From: Sipunculus nudus
Taxonomy: Eukaryota > Annelida > Sipuncula > Golfingiida > Sipunculidae
Assembly (NCBI GenBank): GCA_026874595.1
Contig: CM049316.1
Coordinates: 10,780,839-10,844,838 of the forward strand
Direction of reading: 5' to 3'
Length of the DNA stretch: 64,000 bases
In this document: piece after piece, positions 10,921 to 24,720 of the stretch
How the letters are laid out: the number at the start of each line of letters is the position of its first letter
How positions within the stretch are numbered: the first letter of the stretch is position 1
The notes under the pieces: model-generated
What the model was told of the DNA's origin: nothing
What the model saw: only the letters and a program-made list of their open reading frames with translations
Database searches by the model: none
Translations under genes and position numbers: made by a program

Positions 10921-13900
10921 AATCCAAACTTAATTCTGAAAAATGATAAAATGTGAACATATCAGTCCATTTCTTCCTGGTACTGAGCATCTTGTTACCA
11001 TTTTTCTTGGTTTAGCTACCTCATACACGCACGCCTATTTTTATGAAATTACTCTTGTTTTGTTTTGTAGTTTCTCTTCGAAGAGCTGATATATCATCCA
11101 ACTGATAATGACACTTTTGTTCACGATATCAACTGAATTAGGTGTGATGTCAAACCAACCTTGTTTACTGCGTAGATATTTATTTATAGTCTAATGATGA
11201 CATTTTAATACCCAGCATTCACAAGATTCTAATTCATGGATCACAAAAAGCTGGCATAAATCAACATGTATAAAACATGTCAAGTTCAAAGTTTCATCAA
11301 ATGAGCAAGTTCTGGAATTATGATCATTGAGCTACAACTACTGCGTGGGCCTGCTCTGTGTTTGATCAAATTCCTTGGAACTTGCTTTTTGTAAATATAC
11401 ACAGCTATGCTTCAGTAAAATGCAAGGTAAATTTCATTTTTTTTAACACAACAGGTACCCATGAGATTCTATTGTACACATTATATATGACCATTTAATG
11501 AAGTCAGCACACTTTAACTTGGTACAACTGGAATCCAAACTTTGGTGAGCTGATGTCATTTCCTGTTTGTTTCCAAGCACATTAGCGTGAATTAACCTGT
11601 CCTACTTTATATCTAATTTATAGTCATTACAACACTTCCTGAGTAATCTCAGGTTTTATTCAGGCTGGAAAGCACTGATATGATATATGAATTCTGCTTA
11701 ATATATTCTATTTATAACCAAAGTGAAACCACAAAATATGTTTTCTTGTGCTGTTTAAACTGTGGGCACACACAAAAAGAAACTAAATCTGGTTTATTTT
11801 CTGTAAACTGCTGTTTAAACCTACATAGATTTATGCGGGTCCTAAATACGGTCACCCATATTTATGTTGATGTTTCAAACATAATTTATACCCAACGTTA
11901 AGGATCTGATACACAGTTTATCATCTAAATAAACTGTACCAGTTTTACTATATTCTCATATTATTATATGAATGACCACCTTAAACGCATATATGAATGT
12001 TTTTGCTAATATTTTAAACATAATTTATAGTCTAATTAAAGGATCTCTTACACAAATAATTTATCATCTAATTAAACTATATCAGTAATAAAATATTCTC
12101 ATACCCATCCCTCCTACACTCCTTTCTTTCTCTCTTTCTTACTCTCTCCCTCTCTCTCTCTGTCTCTCTCTGTCCAAAGACATATAGATAAAGATGTTAT
12201 ACATAATGAGCTATAAATTACACCATTAATAGCGTATATAGTTATATATTCCATTTATACAGTACTTAATCTGTCATAATTCAGACAATCTGCATAGAAT
12301 GTGGTTGAATAAAGAACATCTGATTTGATACATGTGTGTGAAAAGAACATCTTACAGTTCCACATGTATGACATGCATAAATGTTCCCATGTCTGAAATA
12401 GTGAAATAGGAGCAAACAGTGGGTAAGTGACAAGTTTATCTCAAAAGCCACTCTACCACACCTGTTTACACTAACCGGTCACCCTCTTGACCTCTAGCCA
12501 GGTGGCAAGGTCGTTTGAAGGTCAGTCAATATGCACAGTTGGGTGGGTTTATTTGTTGGGACACATGAGTCATTCATGCCTTTATGAGTAGTGACTGTAA
12601 GGTAGCATTACATGGACTCAAACCAACAAATTATCTAGGTTAATATGAATGGCAGCAACATTGGCTATTTATATATCTGATCAGGTCTGGCCTTAATATA
12701 GTACATGTATCAGCATGTTCCCACAATTTCAGGTCTCCCCTTAACAATAATAACCTGAGCCCTGTGGCCATCCCTTACTACCAGTGCATGTCATTTGTGA
12801 ACCGTTACTGGGGGGAAGGTTAGACAATTAAGGTGCTTGGTCATTTGTACCAAGGCTTTCAAGCAAAAAAGTTAAATAATTTATGTGGACACCGAGATAG
12901 AAATAGCATTTGTACACCCACTAACTGGCTAACATGAATGCCTCAGCCATTTGTAAACAGGCTGGAATTGATTAAAATGTCAAGAAACTATGTAAAGCTA
13001 TATGCTTTATTCACACAAACACGTAGTCACTTGTAGTTACAGGTATATTTCATTAATATGGAAGTGTGGATGGCAAACAGAAGGGGGGGGGGGGGATTCT
13101 GTAACACTTGATACACCAGAATAGGCCTGAAAAAAGAGCAAACCAGTGGATTTATCAGATTAAAAGTCTCTGTGAAAATAGGAAAGAAACAATGAATTTA
13201 CAAAAAAAAAAAATAATTACCATTGTGATCCTTTTGGTGGTAAAGTAGGTGAAAAGTGCTACCTGATATCACAGGTTTTTATAAAACACAAAATTTGTGA
13301 TGCAAGACTGCATGGGAACTAACTTTCCTCTTTTCTTGGACATACTTTTCTGTAATTATGATGCAACATTTCATGGGAGCAAAAATACCAGTACAGAACA
13401 ATGGCTAAATGCGCAAGCTCACTGATGTGTCTCAATACATAAAGGAAACTTTTGTGACACATTAACAGTGCAATCTGTCTAGATGATAGATACAGGTTTC
13501 TGGGCTGCAGTTTCTCAGGGGTTAATTGGTTCCTTAGGAAATATTCACAACTAATCCTGACATATCAATGTCACAGGAAATGAAGCTTATGGATAAAATT
13601 CCCTTATCACAGACAGATAGGTGAACCTACTGTTATTAATATTTACAGAGGGGTTTAAAGTTGTTATCTACAGACAAAAGGGAGAGCCTTTAAACCTTTG
13701 GTATCTGGAATTGTATACAGTCTAGACCAACTAATCACAACAAGTTCCCCGATGCCTCATCAAACATAGTGTCTCTTTTCTGTGAGTCAGAGGCTGATTT
13801 ATGGTATGACCTCATGATTGTCGATCATCAGAGGTACCGACATGTTGACGGACATGTTGAATCAGTCATTATAAGTATGTGGAAAATTTCAGTCAAAGCC

Positions 13901-15374
13901 CATCCAGTGTCCAGTCCCCAAGTCATGTATGTTAATAATTAATCTCCAAAGGTAAATGCTGACAGGTGCCCCGAACAATCAATTAGTGTACACTAAAGGA
14001 AATGTCTCTCATAAATAATGATTAAAATAGATTGAAATACTGGGAATTCTAGTCCTATACATGTTCAGACAGCAGTCACTTCTTCTAGCTCTGAAACAAG
14101 TGTGTTCAACCTTAATGCAAAATAAAGGATAAGAACTTTCCTTGCATTTGTGAAACTGAAATAATTCCATACTGGTTGCCATGGCAGCACTCTAGCATGC
14201 AAGTTCTTTCAATGCATGAACTTACATTGATATTTAGATATTTCTTCCAAAAGAAATTGTGCTTTGTGGAATGCATATATACATGATTATTTCTGATATA
14301 CACTGAACAAAATTTGATGTTATTGTCTCATTCAATTTTCAGTTTTTATTAAAACCACCACCTTATAAAGATTAAACTTTAACATAACAAAGATGTAATA
14401 GTAAATTACAGAAAATCATAGGATATTGCACAGTGTGAGGTCTGCTTCAGTTTACTTGACCTTCTTGAGTAGTTATCATATATATTGCATGTAGCAGGAC
14501 AAAACTTTTTGATTTGTTGGATGTACAGAGGTATGATATTGCATTAAAGTCTGGATAAACTATGAGGCACATTTTGGCAGACATGTGATAGAATTTGCTC
14601 AGCGTTAGGCTCTGACTTAATACAATCCATCAGGGCTAACACCATGTGTCTGACCAACACCATGATATATTGAGAATCAATAGAGTATTTCATGTTTATT
14701 GATCCAGGCCGAACACTGACGTAGCCCCTCCACCCACTGCATAATGCAAGGTGCCAGCACGCCATACAGGTCTCGTGTCTTCCTTAACAAAGCATGCCGA
14801 TTGGTCATACATAACAAAGCTATTTTTATACCACAGTAAAACTGAAGACTTGGGTTGGTTATCCCTTGTTGCGGGGCCCATACATCATCATTTTGCTTTG
14901 TATAAATATGCCGGGTCACATCAAGGGCCTGGATTATGCCTTATATTGATTATTCTACCGCACATTTAGCCACATCTCACTCAACCTCCATTAGATTCAA
15001 AAGCCCGAGCCCCATACATGTTAACTGGTTCTATTTATAATGTCACGCGCTGGCCACAAACAGTAAATTTAACATTTACCCCAGTCAAAATAACAGTATA
15101 ATGGTGTATTGTTTATACACAGATCATAAATGAACAACAATCACACCAAATAAATATCAACTTTCAGGTTTTATGTACTCAGAATCTGAGATTCCAGCAA
15201 TTTAATGCAGTTTTAGAGTTATTATATTTGTCCTTTCATTGGAAAAGCTCCGGTGAAACCAGAACTAAGCCATTAACATTGTTATATACAATACATACTG
15301 ACATACTGTACATATACTGTACATGTCAGACATACTGTACTTATATATCTGAAATATTTTTGACACTCCCTCTA
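10921..15374. other. Single-copy DNA, no gene recognised
   Basis: AT-rich with short simple sequences: a CT-rich tract at about 12118-12175 and G13 at 13083-13095. A near X-box, GTTGCCATGGCAGC, lies at 14175-14188 (one base from the palindrome). The 12420-12870 stretch is of higher complexity. Short open frames near 14544-14969 overlap on both strands and show no coding signal. Confidence 0.4.
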
Positions 15375-15738
15375 CAGGGTACGAAATAGAGGGTGCACAC
15401 ATGCACGTTTTCATGTACATTTTCTTTTGTGCAGGTCGAAATTGTACCTAGGGTGCACTCTGTGCAAGTATTATAATATAAAACAAATGAAAAAATGTAT
15501 GTGCAGTAACTTATCTTATTTGTAATAATGTCAATAGAAATATTCATATCCACTGGCTTTTAATCATCTAATCATGCGTTGATCATCTTGAGAAACAACC
15601 CCTCATGATTGACACTCAGGTGTCAAGCTGATTTTTCATTACTATTACAAGGTGCATGTTGAAACTTTAGGTGCAGGTAGGTTTTGTTCCCAGGGTGCAC
15701 CTGGAGCATGTAAATTTTTTAGCCTAATTCTTACCCTC
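15375..15738. mobile_element. Small hAT-like MITE
   Basis: The left terminus is CAGGGTACGAAATAG. The right terminus, reverse-complemented, is GAGGGTAAGAATTAG, about 364 bp away; 12 of the 15 positions match. The flanks TCCCTCTA (left) and TCCTCTA (right) look like an 8-bp target duplication with one base lost. GGTGCAC-type words recur internally near both ends. There is no coding capacity. Confidence 0.5.
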
Positions 15739-17300
15739 CTCTATTTAGATTCAGGTAACAAGAATGGCTATTTTAAACTTGTACAAGATACTGTCCATTA
15801 GGGTAATACCATACTTACATGTTGCTAAGCACATAAGTCTATATTCCATTATATACATCTAACCTACTGCAACATTCATGAGAGATCTGTTACTGGGTTT
15901 GTGATTCCACAGAACACACATAGGTCACATCTCTGGTGCAACTGACACTCATATGTATATCTAGTTAACTGATTTATAGGAATTTTGAGCAATACAGAAA
16001 TTCTTCAATGATTTTCGCATCTTTTAAATGTTTTGGGGCTGCTTGGTGAGAGGAGCTTGATACTACTTGCTATGAGAGTGAAGTAGTTATCCAAATGACT
16101 GGGGTCACAACTCTCAGTAGGCCCTATCAGTCCAATGTGTGTTCTCATCTGTGATCAGTGTTTCTTTTTTCATTATTATATATTATTAGACATCTCTGTT
16201 TGTCCGTGGCTGGCACTGTGTACTGAACAAAGATGATGATTACTATACAATTTCAGTGACAGGTAATTACTCTGAGAGAATTTCTGTTTTGCACACATAC
16301 GGCTAGGAAAAATCCTTACAAGTCATAACTGGAGGTAAGTTATGAGCACATCTCGAGGTTCTAATTTCTGTACTGTAATTGTACCTTTAAATTAAATAAA
16401 GCCCTGACAATTAAAGGCCCAAATGATCTTTACCTCACTACAAAATGTCACCAAGAAGCTCAGTCAGTTAGAAATCGGATCTTTCTACCATTTCAGTCTT
16501 GGGTGTTCAAGTGAATTTTGAGCTGGGTGCCTGGTTGAAAACGAAGTGATTTTATAAATGACAGATGAACCAAGGATAATCTTATATAGGTGGCAAAAAA
16601 ATATATGTTTAATGGTTCAGTACAGCTGTGACTCTTACAGTATAGAAACCCTGGTCAGGCTTCAGGTGCACAATGAACAGGAAGGCTGGGGGATGTGGAA
16701 GAAAAGTGACAGCCTGGGCATGAATAACTGAGGCTCCAGGGACATTTCACAGATTGCCTTGACGGTTCTGTTTGGTATAGCGTGCCTTCACCCTTGACTG
16801 GACCCCACCTACTGTATCAAATAAGATATTAAAGTTATGAACTTGATAAATTACACAGAAATATGATATTTGACATTCTGCTGATTTATCACTCAAATCC
16901 ATTCTTTAATATTGAAACTATTTTTGCAGTTAACTTATATATTCTCTCTGGAGGAACCATTTTATTCACATTCCTGTGACAAATTATGAGATTGATCACT
17001 GCTGTATCTTACGATTGATAATGGTCATTTATTCTCATGCCACACAAATACGCCACAAACTTTGCGTGCCTTCTCTGGTTGCCAAGGCAGCATACCAGAG
17101 GTCACGAGGGATACTGCATTATAGGAAATATCATGGCCGGTTCTGGGTATGACAGATGTTTCCTCCTGGACCTACTTGCGTCACTCGCGCAACACGTGGT
17201 ATTAAGTGAGTAACACCGATCAATCAGGAGCAGGCATTACTGTCGAAGTTCTAACCTGTCCTTTTTCTCTCTCTACATTTATTCCAGAGAGCCAAAAATT
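15739..17300. other. Single-copy DNA
   Basis: No gene is seen. About 17040-17240 is GC-richer with several CpGs and contains GTTGCCAAGGCAGC (17078-17091), a weak RFX-like site. Splice-like GTAAGT at 16328 has no open upstream exon. Confidence 0.4.
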
Positions 17301-19945
17301 AACAAGGGACCTATGGGTCACGACGCTCAGCTGTTATATATGATAAAAAAAAATAAAAAAATATTTTTTAGAAATGAGGCACATGCTGGTTTTGTGTGGT
17401 AATAAATATAAGCTGTATTATGAGTTGTGGGTGTTTAGCTTATGTATGATTTTGATAGTATCTTTGGAGACAGGGAAGAGGATTGATTTCATTTATTTTA
17501 TTAACAAATGGAGTGCTATTGTCACACAGATTTTGACTTGGCCATATAACTTATAAGCAGAACATATAATATAAGAGTTTAACTATTTATTAAAAAAATT
17601 ACAAATATTGTCCCAAATATAATTTTTATTAAAAATAATAAGAGAATCATATGAATTAATTAAAATGAAATATAACTGATATGATTATTAAAATAATATT
17701 AAAGAATATATTCATGAATGCATTCATGAATACATTTTGAAAGTATTTGCACGAGTATTCATATACTTTCATTTTTACCTGAATTCCCATTCTTTATGCA
17801 AGAAATTTTATAATGGAGTACATAATCATATTCGTATTTAAATACAATTACAAAGTATTTGCACCATGTCTGGTATTTATTCAGTTTTCACCAAACAATG
17901 ATTTTGAGAATCCAGAATATACAAAATTCACACATTTAAATAATGATCATAAGTACCTGCTTTTATGGCTTTTATTTATATTAAAAAATAACTGTAAAAA
18001 ATTCATTTTGGACTAATTTCACATCAATGTACACATTAGACACAGTAGGAATCTAGATTAATATTATCAACTGCATCTTTGTCTATCATTAATTTCCTTC
18101 ATATAATCCTTAATGATTAGTAATGAATAATATGATTTACTTCTTTATCATTAAAAATGAACTGAAAAATGCCATAGGTGACTGCATGGTATTATTTGGA
18201 ATATGTGACATTCTACCCATCGATACAAGATTCTTATATCATCAGTAACTGCAAGTTAATTTCCTGTTATTATAAACTAACAAATTCCTTTTCTATTTTT
18301 CTTTAATTTGTTATTAAAAACCAAGAAAAATTTATTAATTTATTGTTTATTGTTATGTTGTTGGTTAAAACTACTAGATGAGCTGGGTTGGACACCTGGA
18401 TCAACTGTTGCTGGCCATAAGCTGCCTGGATTCTCGCCTCAAGCGTGCATAATTTGATGAAAGGTCAACAAGGTCAACATACAGGTGACTCAAGAGGGGC
18501 TGGAGAGAGCCAAAGTCTGACAGGGTCTCATAAAAAACATTAATAAAAGCTACAATATTTGGCTAATTTCTTTCAGCTTTCTAAACTAAAAAGCTGAAAT
18601 CCTTATGTGTGCATGATATGAAAATTATATCAACAGTGCTCTCAGGAAACAAACGTGCCATGGTCACAGTTGGGCAAAATTTAAGGTACTAATTTTATAT
18701 TTATACTAATAACTTATAAAATTTGAAAAATTCAGAACTAATTTTGGGTATTCAATTGAATCTTGATTAAATAATGTTACATCCCTGACAATAAAATCTC
18801 TAGCTTCAGCAATGCCCTTGTTAAGGGAGTAAATATATTTCTTGATTTTTTACAAAGTGCATTATGTTTGGGCCCATAACTTAAAAAAAATACACAATAC
18901 TGACATCATTTCTAGCATGTGCATAGCGAATGTATAGAAAAATATGTATATTATATATGATCAAAGTCAGATCAGTGGTTTTGATATTAGGCAGTCTTAA
19001 AGTGTAACAATGGGTTTTTAATGGAAAAATGAAGTTTTTCATTGATATCTTGAAGGAATTAAGTCCTAGTGACCAAATTCTTGGCATGGTAGGGGATTTT
19101 GGAGAAATCTAACTGTATGCCAAATTTAAGGAACTTAGAGCTGAAGCTCGGGAGCTGAGCTCTAGCAAACTGCATAACACTAGCAATATGTGACATGGTG
19201 CTTGAAAACTTGAATAAAATCTACAGTTTTTGATCAACTGGTTTCAAATTTTTGGTGTTAACAGTTGAAATGCTAACAAAAACATGCTGTGAAAATTAAA
19301 TCCACAGCAGTTACAGCAAAAAAACGTGCCATGGTCAAAGTTGGGCAAAATTTAAGGTACCAATTTTTTATTTTTGCTAATATTTTAAAATATTTTAAAA
19401 GATTTTGATCTAATTTTGGGTATACAATTTAATTTTGATTAATAAAAGTAATATTACTGGAAAAAAGTGCTTAGCTTTAACAAGTTTTGTGTTAAGTGAT
19501 AAAATTTCTTTCCTGATTATTTACAAAATGCATTATGTTTGGGCCCATAACTTTTTTAAATTATATAATACAGACCTAATTTCTGGCATGTACATAGGAA
19601 TTATATAGAGGATTATTTATAGGAAATATGAGGAAAAACAGATGAGTGGTTTTGATATTAGGCAGTCCTGAAGTGTGAAAATAGGTTTTTAATAAAAAAT
19701 TGAGGTTTTTCCTTAATTTCTCAAAGGAATGAAGTCGCAGAGACCCAGTTTTCCGCTTGGTAGGAGATCTTGGGGACATCTAACATTATGCTGAATTTTG
19801 GATTCCTAGGTCTTACGGTTTCAAAACGTGCCACATCTACGGACGGACGGACGGACAGACGGACGGACGGACGGACAGACGGACGGACGACGGACAATGG
19901 ACCACGACTATAGCTCAGATGACTTATAGTCAGCTGAGCTAAAAA
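17301..19945 (+). mobile_element. Family A element, copy A2, complete two-unit form
   Basis: The left end is AACAAGGGACCTATGGGTCA, followed by GCTCAGCTG. Its left half differs from A1/A3 but is nearly the same as A4 (about 8 differences in some 215 aligned bases near 17375-17590, by eye). The right half has two tandem units (landmark at 18664 and 19335, 671 bp apart). A long GGAC tract at 19840-19895 and the right stem-loop at 19912-19940 (loop TAT) follow. The flanks (AAAAATT before, CACCTATT after) show no target duplication. No transposase is encoded. A 60-codon frame at 17374-17556 is partly shared with A4 but has no recognisable domain. Confidence 0.88.
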
Positions 19946-20588
19946 CACCTATTATTTTACATGTTAGTGCTACAACTGTTTCAATTGTGTCCCAAATTTG
20001 TCACAAAGAGTTACATATCAATATTAACTGTATTGTTTAAGATTTGTTTTCTGAAATACATATCCCATTCACAATTTTTGTTTTGATCAGGTAAAATTTT
20101 ATTTTTATTCTTATAAAGAAATATTTAGATCATCTATTAGTATTAATCATGATTATCACAGTGGTTAGTCATATAACAAGGTCCTGCATGCACATTTCTA
20201 TTTATAATTTCTTGACATTATGGCACTTTAATTTTTTTTCTTTTCTTATTAAATAGGCAACAAATTTATGTATTATTTGAGAAATATTATTCCGCATGAA
20301 ATTGAAATGATAATTCTTCACACGACTGACTGCATTAAATAGGTCAGTTGTCAAGAAACACAGGTTACACTTTCAGGATTTTAAATTTAACATAGACCTG
20401 GTATTAACTATAAATTAATCTGTGTTCATAATTGTGATCACAACATCACTGGTTCAACTACAGTATTTTAACATCTGAAGCATTATATTAATTTATATAA
20501 AAGCCCTTTGTAAGTTTTAAATATGTAATACAGATAGCACATGAGCTGGAATGATAAGTGACTAAGTGATAAGTGATAAGTAACTTAC

Positions 20589-20679
20589 CAAGTCCTAGGT
20601 TTCCTATTATATTAAAGTTCAGTCTGGTGTCAAGTCCTGTATTTGCAGCTCCTAATAAATGACTTGCAATCAGTGTAGA
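20589..20679 (-). CDS. Weak candidate exon, unknown gene
   Basis: On the minus strand an open frame ends at a strong donor (CTTG|GTAAGTTAC). It can begin at an acceptor-like CCCTCAG, giving 91 nt read as STLIASHLLGAANTGLDTRL and then NFNIIGNLGL. It ends in phase 1, which is compatible with the phase-1 candidate exon at 6321-6368 on the same strand. The acceptor lacks a good pyrimidine tract. I do not recognise the peptide. Confidence 0.2.
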
Positions 20680-23413
20680 CTGAGGGATGTACATACATGT
20701 ATGGTTGTGTGTGTATGGGTGTATTACCATGACAATGAGACACTAATGTTAACAAACCCTTCTAAAAGTTTTACAACAGATAGTGCACTGACATAAAATT
20801 CATGCTACTGGTATGTCATCGGCTTCCAAGAAAAGTTCCAACCCTAACCAGACCATCAGCCAGTTGTAAAATAGGGTGTTAGCCAGGCAATGTTCATACA
20901 ATATGAGAATGAAAGATAGAAGTCCTGTCAGATATAATTTACACCCTCTTTAGTCTTACAAAAGACTCACTAGTCAAATCTAAGTGGATGTCCTTGTCTC
21001 TAAAATTTATATTCTGGTAACCCTGGTCAATGATTTTGAATTCAACTGGGACAGCAAAATTTTCACTTGATCTTATGTGCTAAAAGAACTGAAGGTCAAG
21101 ACACTTTTATCAAGTAAACGCCAGTAACAGTAAAGGTGTGAAGAAATTATCAACTGACATGACATACTTACAAAGAATATTAGAAACACTTGCAAAATAT
21201 GCAAGTTGTACACAGAAATTATGCACCTAGTGACAATAGTTTCCCTGGCATAATAGTATATTGATGGCCTTCTGGAAAGATCTGCTGTATTGATCATAAT
21301 ACGGACACAAAATAATGTCATGCCACAGTACTAGAATTTACACATACAAGCTCAAAAATGCAAATTTCTCCATAACATATTAATGATTCGGTCCTAATTT
21401 TGTATTATGACAGTGAAGACACAAACACCTTTCAGTCTGGATACTTACTTCATATCAACCATGATCCACATATTACAGGGTAGATAATAAACACTGACAT
21501 TCTCTAGTGCAATGACATATAATACAAACATGGAAACCACAAGTATAAACTAATGGTATACATTTATTTGTATTTGTGTGCAATGGTTACAGGTATTTCC
21601 CACATTTAAAGGCAAAACTACCCTACAGTCCACTCCCTATATTGTTAAAATATGTTCTGTGCTAGTTAAATTGTCAAGGATTTTGTACCTGTGTCCTTAA
21701 TTTCACAAAAGGTGTAGTTTGTCAGTTAGTTCTCTACAATTACTTGATTTTGGGTCAGGTCATACAGCAAGGTTATTGTGTTTACTGCATACAGGGGTAC
21801 ATTACTGGCATGTCAGCAAAATCTCTTGCCTATGTCAAAGATTTTATTCACACAGCGCGGAAGCCAGCCATCCAGGCCGGTGCTTCTTGCCACACACTGG
21901 AGGGCATTCACATGAATGAGTGAGTTATATTGTGCCAGCAGTAGACCTGTGCACTCAGAGGTCATCACCCATAGCAACCGCTGATCTGACTATGATAAAT
22001 GACAACATGATGCAATTGTGCACTGGTTGACCCCCCTTGCCACATCACCAGAGCCAACCTGACCAACCAGGCAGTGAGGCGGCCATATTGAAACAAGCGC
22101 GATAAATACAGGCAGTCTGTACACCTCCAAATAATACTTCTCTGATGATTCAGTTCTCATACTACTTGTGAAAATGTACTCAAGCCTTTATTTTCATATA
22201 TGTTCATATTTTCCCTATATTCACTTACCAGTATTCATTACAGCTAACCCTACATGGGTGCCAGGGAACATATATTAAACATATTAAAGTCAGTCATGTC
22301 AGTGCATGTTATATGGTAAGGATCTATTGAGTATTCACTCTATGTTATACAAAGGTACCAATACATGCATACGCAAGCATTTATATAATAATTTCATGCA
22401 CCTACAATCCCCCTGAATAGCATAAACACATCCCTAGCACATATATGGGCACCAACAAGCACATGCTTGTGCACATACTAATACAAATACTGATTGACTG
22501 TTTATGAACAGTAACAGTATAATCACCATAACAAATAACAACCTACACACAATATAATTCTAAAGAAACATGCCAGAATTCATAAATAAACCAGAGATAT
22601 GAAAGAGAGAACTTAAGCCACAGTAAGAGTTCCTCTTACATAAATCATCAAATCTGAGAATTTTTCCATCATAAGTTACTTGCCAAGGTATATGAAATAA
22701 AATTTTAAAAAAGTCTGGAATTTTATCATTCTTTCACTGTCTAAACAGCATGCATCTCAATATAATATTATAAAGACTACAGCCAAATTCAGGAATCATG
22801 TTTCACAAAAATTTACACAGACAACCCCAATATTAATCTGTAGACATTTTGTTTCAACAGAATTTTGTCGAAAATAAGAAGAACTCATTCCTTTTTAATC
22901 CTTCACATGTTCCATGATTCCAAAAACAGGGTCGGAACATGCCAGCCTTTTTCTTTAACTTAAACGTTCATGAATGATGCATCAAAGCCAGGCAAGACCT
23001 TTTTCATGCCATCAGTGCACCTTGCTTCTCTTTGACGTTCTGACAGATTAGACACTGTCAGTTCTTTAGTTCATGGGGGTAATGATGTTTCATTATACCC
23101 TACCCTTTGAGGTACTGACAAATACTACAATTAGCATTTCTTTTTTTGCTCCTCTGTGAAACTTCAGCTGCACAAAGAAGGTTTGTCTGCTTAAAGAGTA
23201 GCTGTTTGTTTTCTCAAGACATGGCTGTGTGCTTAGGATCTTTATTTATCACGCCTATCAACAGTCTGACCTTCCCTTGGATATCCAAAGATCAAATTAC
23301 AAGGGTAAGTATCCATGTACACATTAGAAAGACAAGGCGTTACACTTGTAAAAAGACAAGTTGTGGTCTACAGGTGCACATTCTGATGTATGGTAAACGT
23401 CATTATGATAAAT

Positions 23414-23551
23414 AAATAATAGGGCACAGTTTATTTATGATCCCAACAAATCTTCCTTTTAAGTAACAAACTAACCAGAGAGAAATAATAGGGAACTATT
23501 TATTTATGATCTCTACAAATCTTCCTTTTAAGTATGACCTAACCTTAACAC
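23414..23551. repeat. 69-bp tandem duplication, two copies
   Basis: AAATAATAGGG starts at 23414 and again at 23483. Both copies share TTTATTTATGATC and ACAAATCTTCCTTTTAAGTA with a few substitutions. This is a local duplication without known function. Confidence 0.85.
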
Positions 23552-24059
23552 AGAGAAAATACAACACTTTATGCAGTTCTTGTAATAAATTAACTTATTA
23601 AACATTTTCATCATGATCAAACCAGGCAGTCACACTGCTTCGGAAAATGGTGGATAATGCCATAAAGGGAAAACAAGGAGGGAAGGTTTGGTGAGAGCTC
23701 TCATGTTGGAGGAGTCTAGGACCACCATCAAAGGTGCTTCTTTAGTGAAGCAGTTTCATGCATGTGTGGTTTAAATCTAACATTTACTTGTGAGCTGTTC
23801 ATAAATTAACAAATTTGTCACAGCCAGACCTACAGACAAAAATACATGACTGTAACAAACTTGAGATTTGCATTTTTTACAGCAGCATTACATTCGCAGA
23901 GTGAAAGATTTGACTAATTTTCTGCAATGCCTGCAGGAATCTTCAAGTCATTGATCAAGATACAAATTAAAAAAGAAGCTGAGAAGAAGATGAATCTGTT
24001 TGTCCAAAATTGAGGCAGAGACACTCATTGTCTGAGTAAAAAACTTGGGTAATTACAGA

Positions 24060-24720
24060 CTAAAGTTAACTGGAAGAACAGGGGGGCTCAAAGTGGACTG
24101 TTCCCGTCAATTTGGTGTCAGTGATATTGGTCTGGCAGGAGCTGAGCTCAAGGGTGGCAAACCACAGGAATAGATTTTATCGATGGCTAAAGGACAGCCT
24201 CCCGAGAGGCCATCAAAATGGAGCTGAGGAGGAATGAAGCCCATATCTAAGCAATTCCTGAGCTAAATCGATGGAGTCGTCAAAATGGAACCAAGCCCCC
24301 AAGATGGCCTCTCAAGACACTGTCAGCACACGTGGATTCCCCCAGCAGGCCTTGCCATTAGTGCAGACCGCTATTAAACATGCTGTTAAATTTTCATGTG
24401 GCCCTGGGCCTTGCTGATCGGTACTCTCCTGGCAATATGGCTGCTGCACGTCTCCGTTGTCATCATTTCACTAATCAGGCTGTATACATATTTCATGCAC
24501 ATTGATGATGGAAGGGCCTGCTGGAGCTGGCTCAATCATGTCATTTCCTTCTTCTTGCCACACCACTTGTTAATTCTTCACAAATTAGGCAGCACCTCGA
24601 CTCTATTCACACCTGCGAACAAACCCTATAATCTGTCTGTGATGGCCCATTATGCCAGGCTTATTCACAGGGTGATGGTGCGACTTCTCAAGCTCAAATG
24701 AACTTCAGTCTCGGCAAGCA
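24060..24720. promoter_or_regulatory. Candidate conserved non-coding block
   Basis: About 660 bp of repeat-free, GC-balanced sequence in AT-rich surroundings. It holds multiple CAAAATGG/AAGATGG words and ATTA/TAATTC homeodomain-like cores. A 101-codon plus-strand frame (24396-24701) is hydrophobic at its start (MWPWALLIGTLLAIWLL), but it has no domain I recognise and no splice or polyadenylation context. I favour regulatory DNA over a gene. Confidence 0.25.

Noticed and set aside
17374-17556. Plus-strand frame starting MRHMLVLCGN, partly shared with A4
   Set aside because: Copies of the same repeat; differences include amino-acid changes without evidence of constraint, and no recognisable domain.
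19721-19948. Minus-strand frame with SVRPSVRPSVRLSVRP-type repeats
   Set aside because: It is a translation of the GGAC tetranucleotide tract and right end of element A2. Similar frames arise in any copy with this tract.
23168-23305. Plus-strand exon ending at AGG|GTAAGT
   Set aside because: Plausible acceptor and open frame, but no recognisable peptide; isolated splice-like pairs are expected by chance at this length.
24396-24701. Hydrophobic 101-codon plus-strand frame
   Set aside because: No domain, no splice or polyadenylation context, and the surrounding block looks like non-coding conserved-type DNA. Kept only as part of the regulatory-block call.
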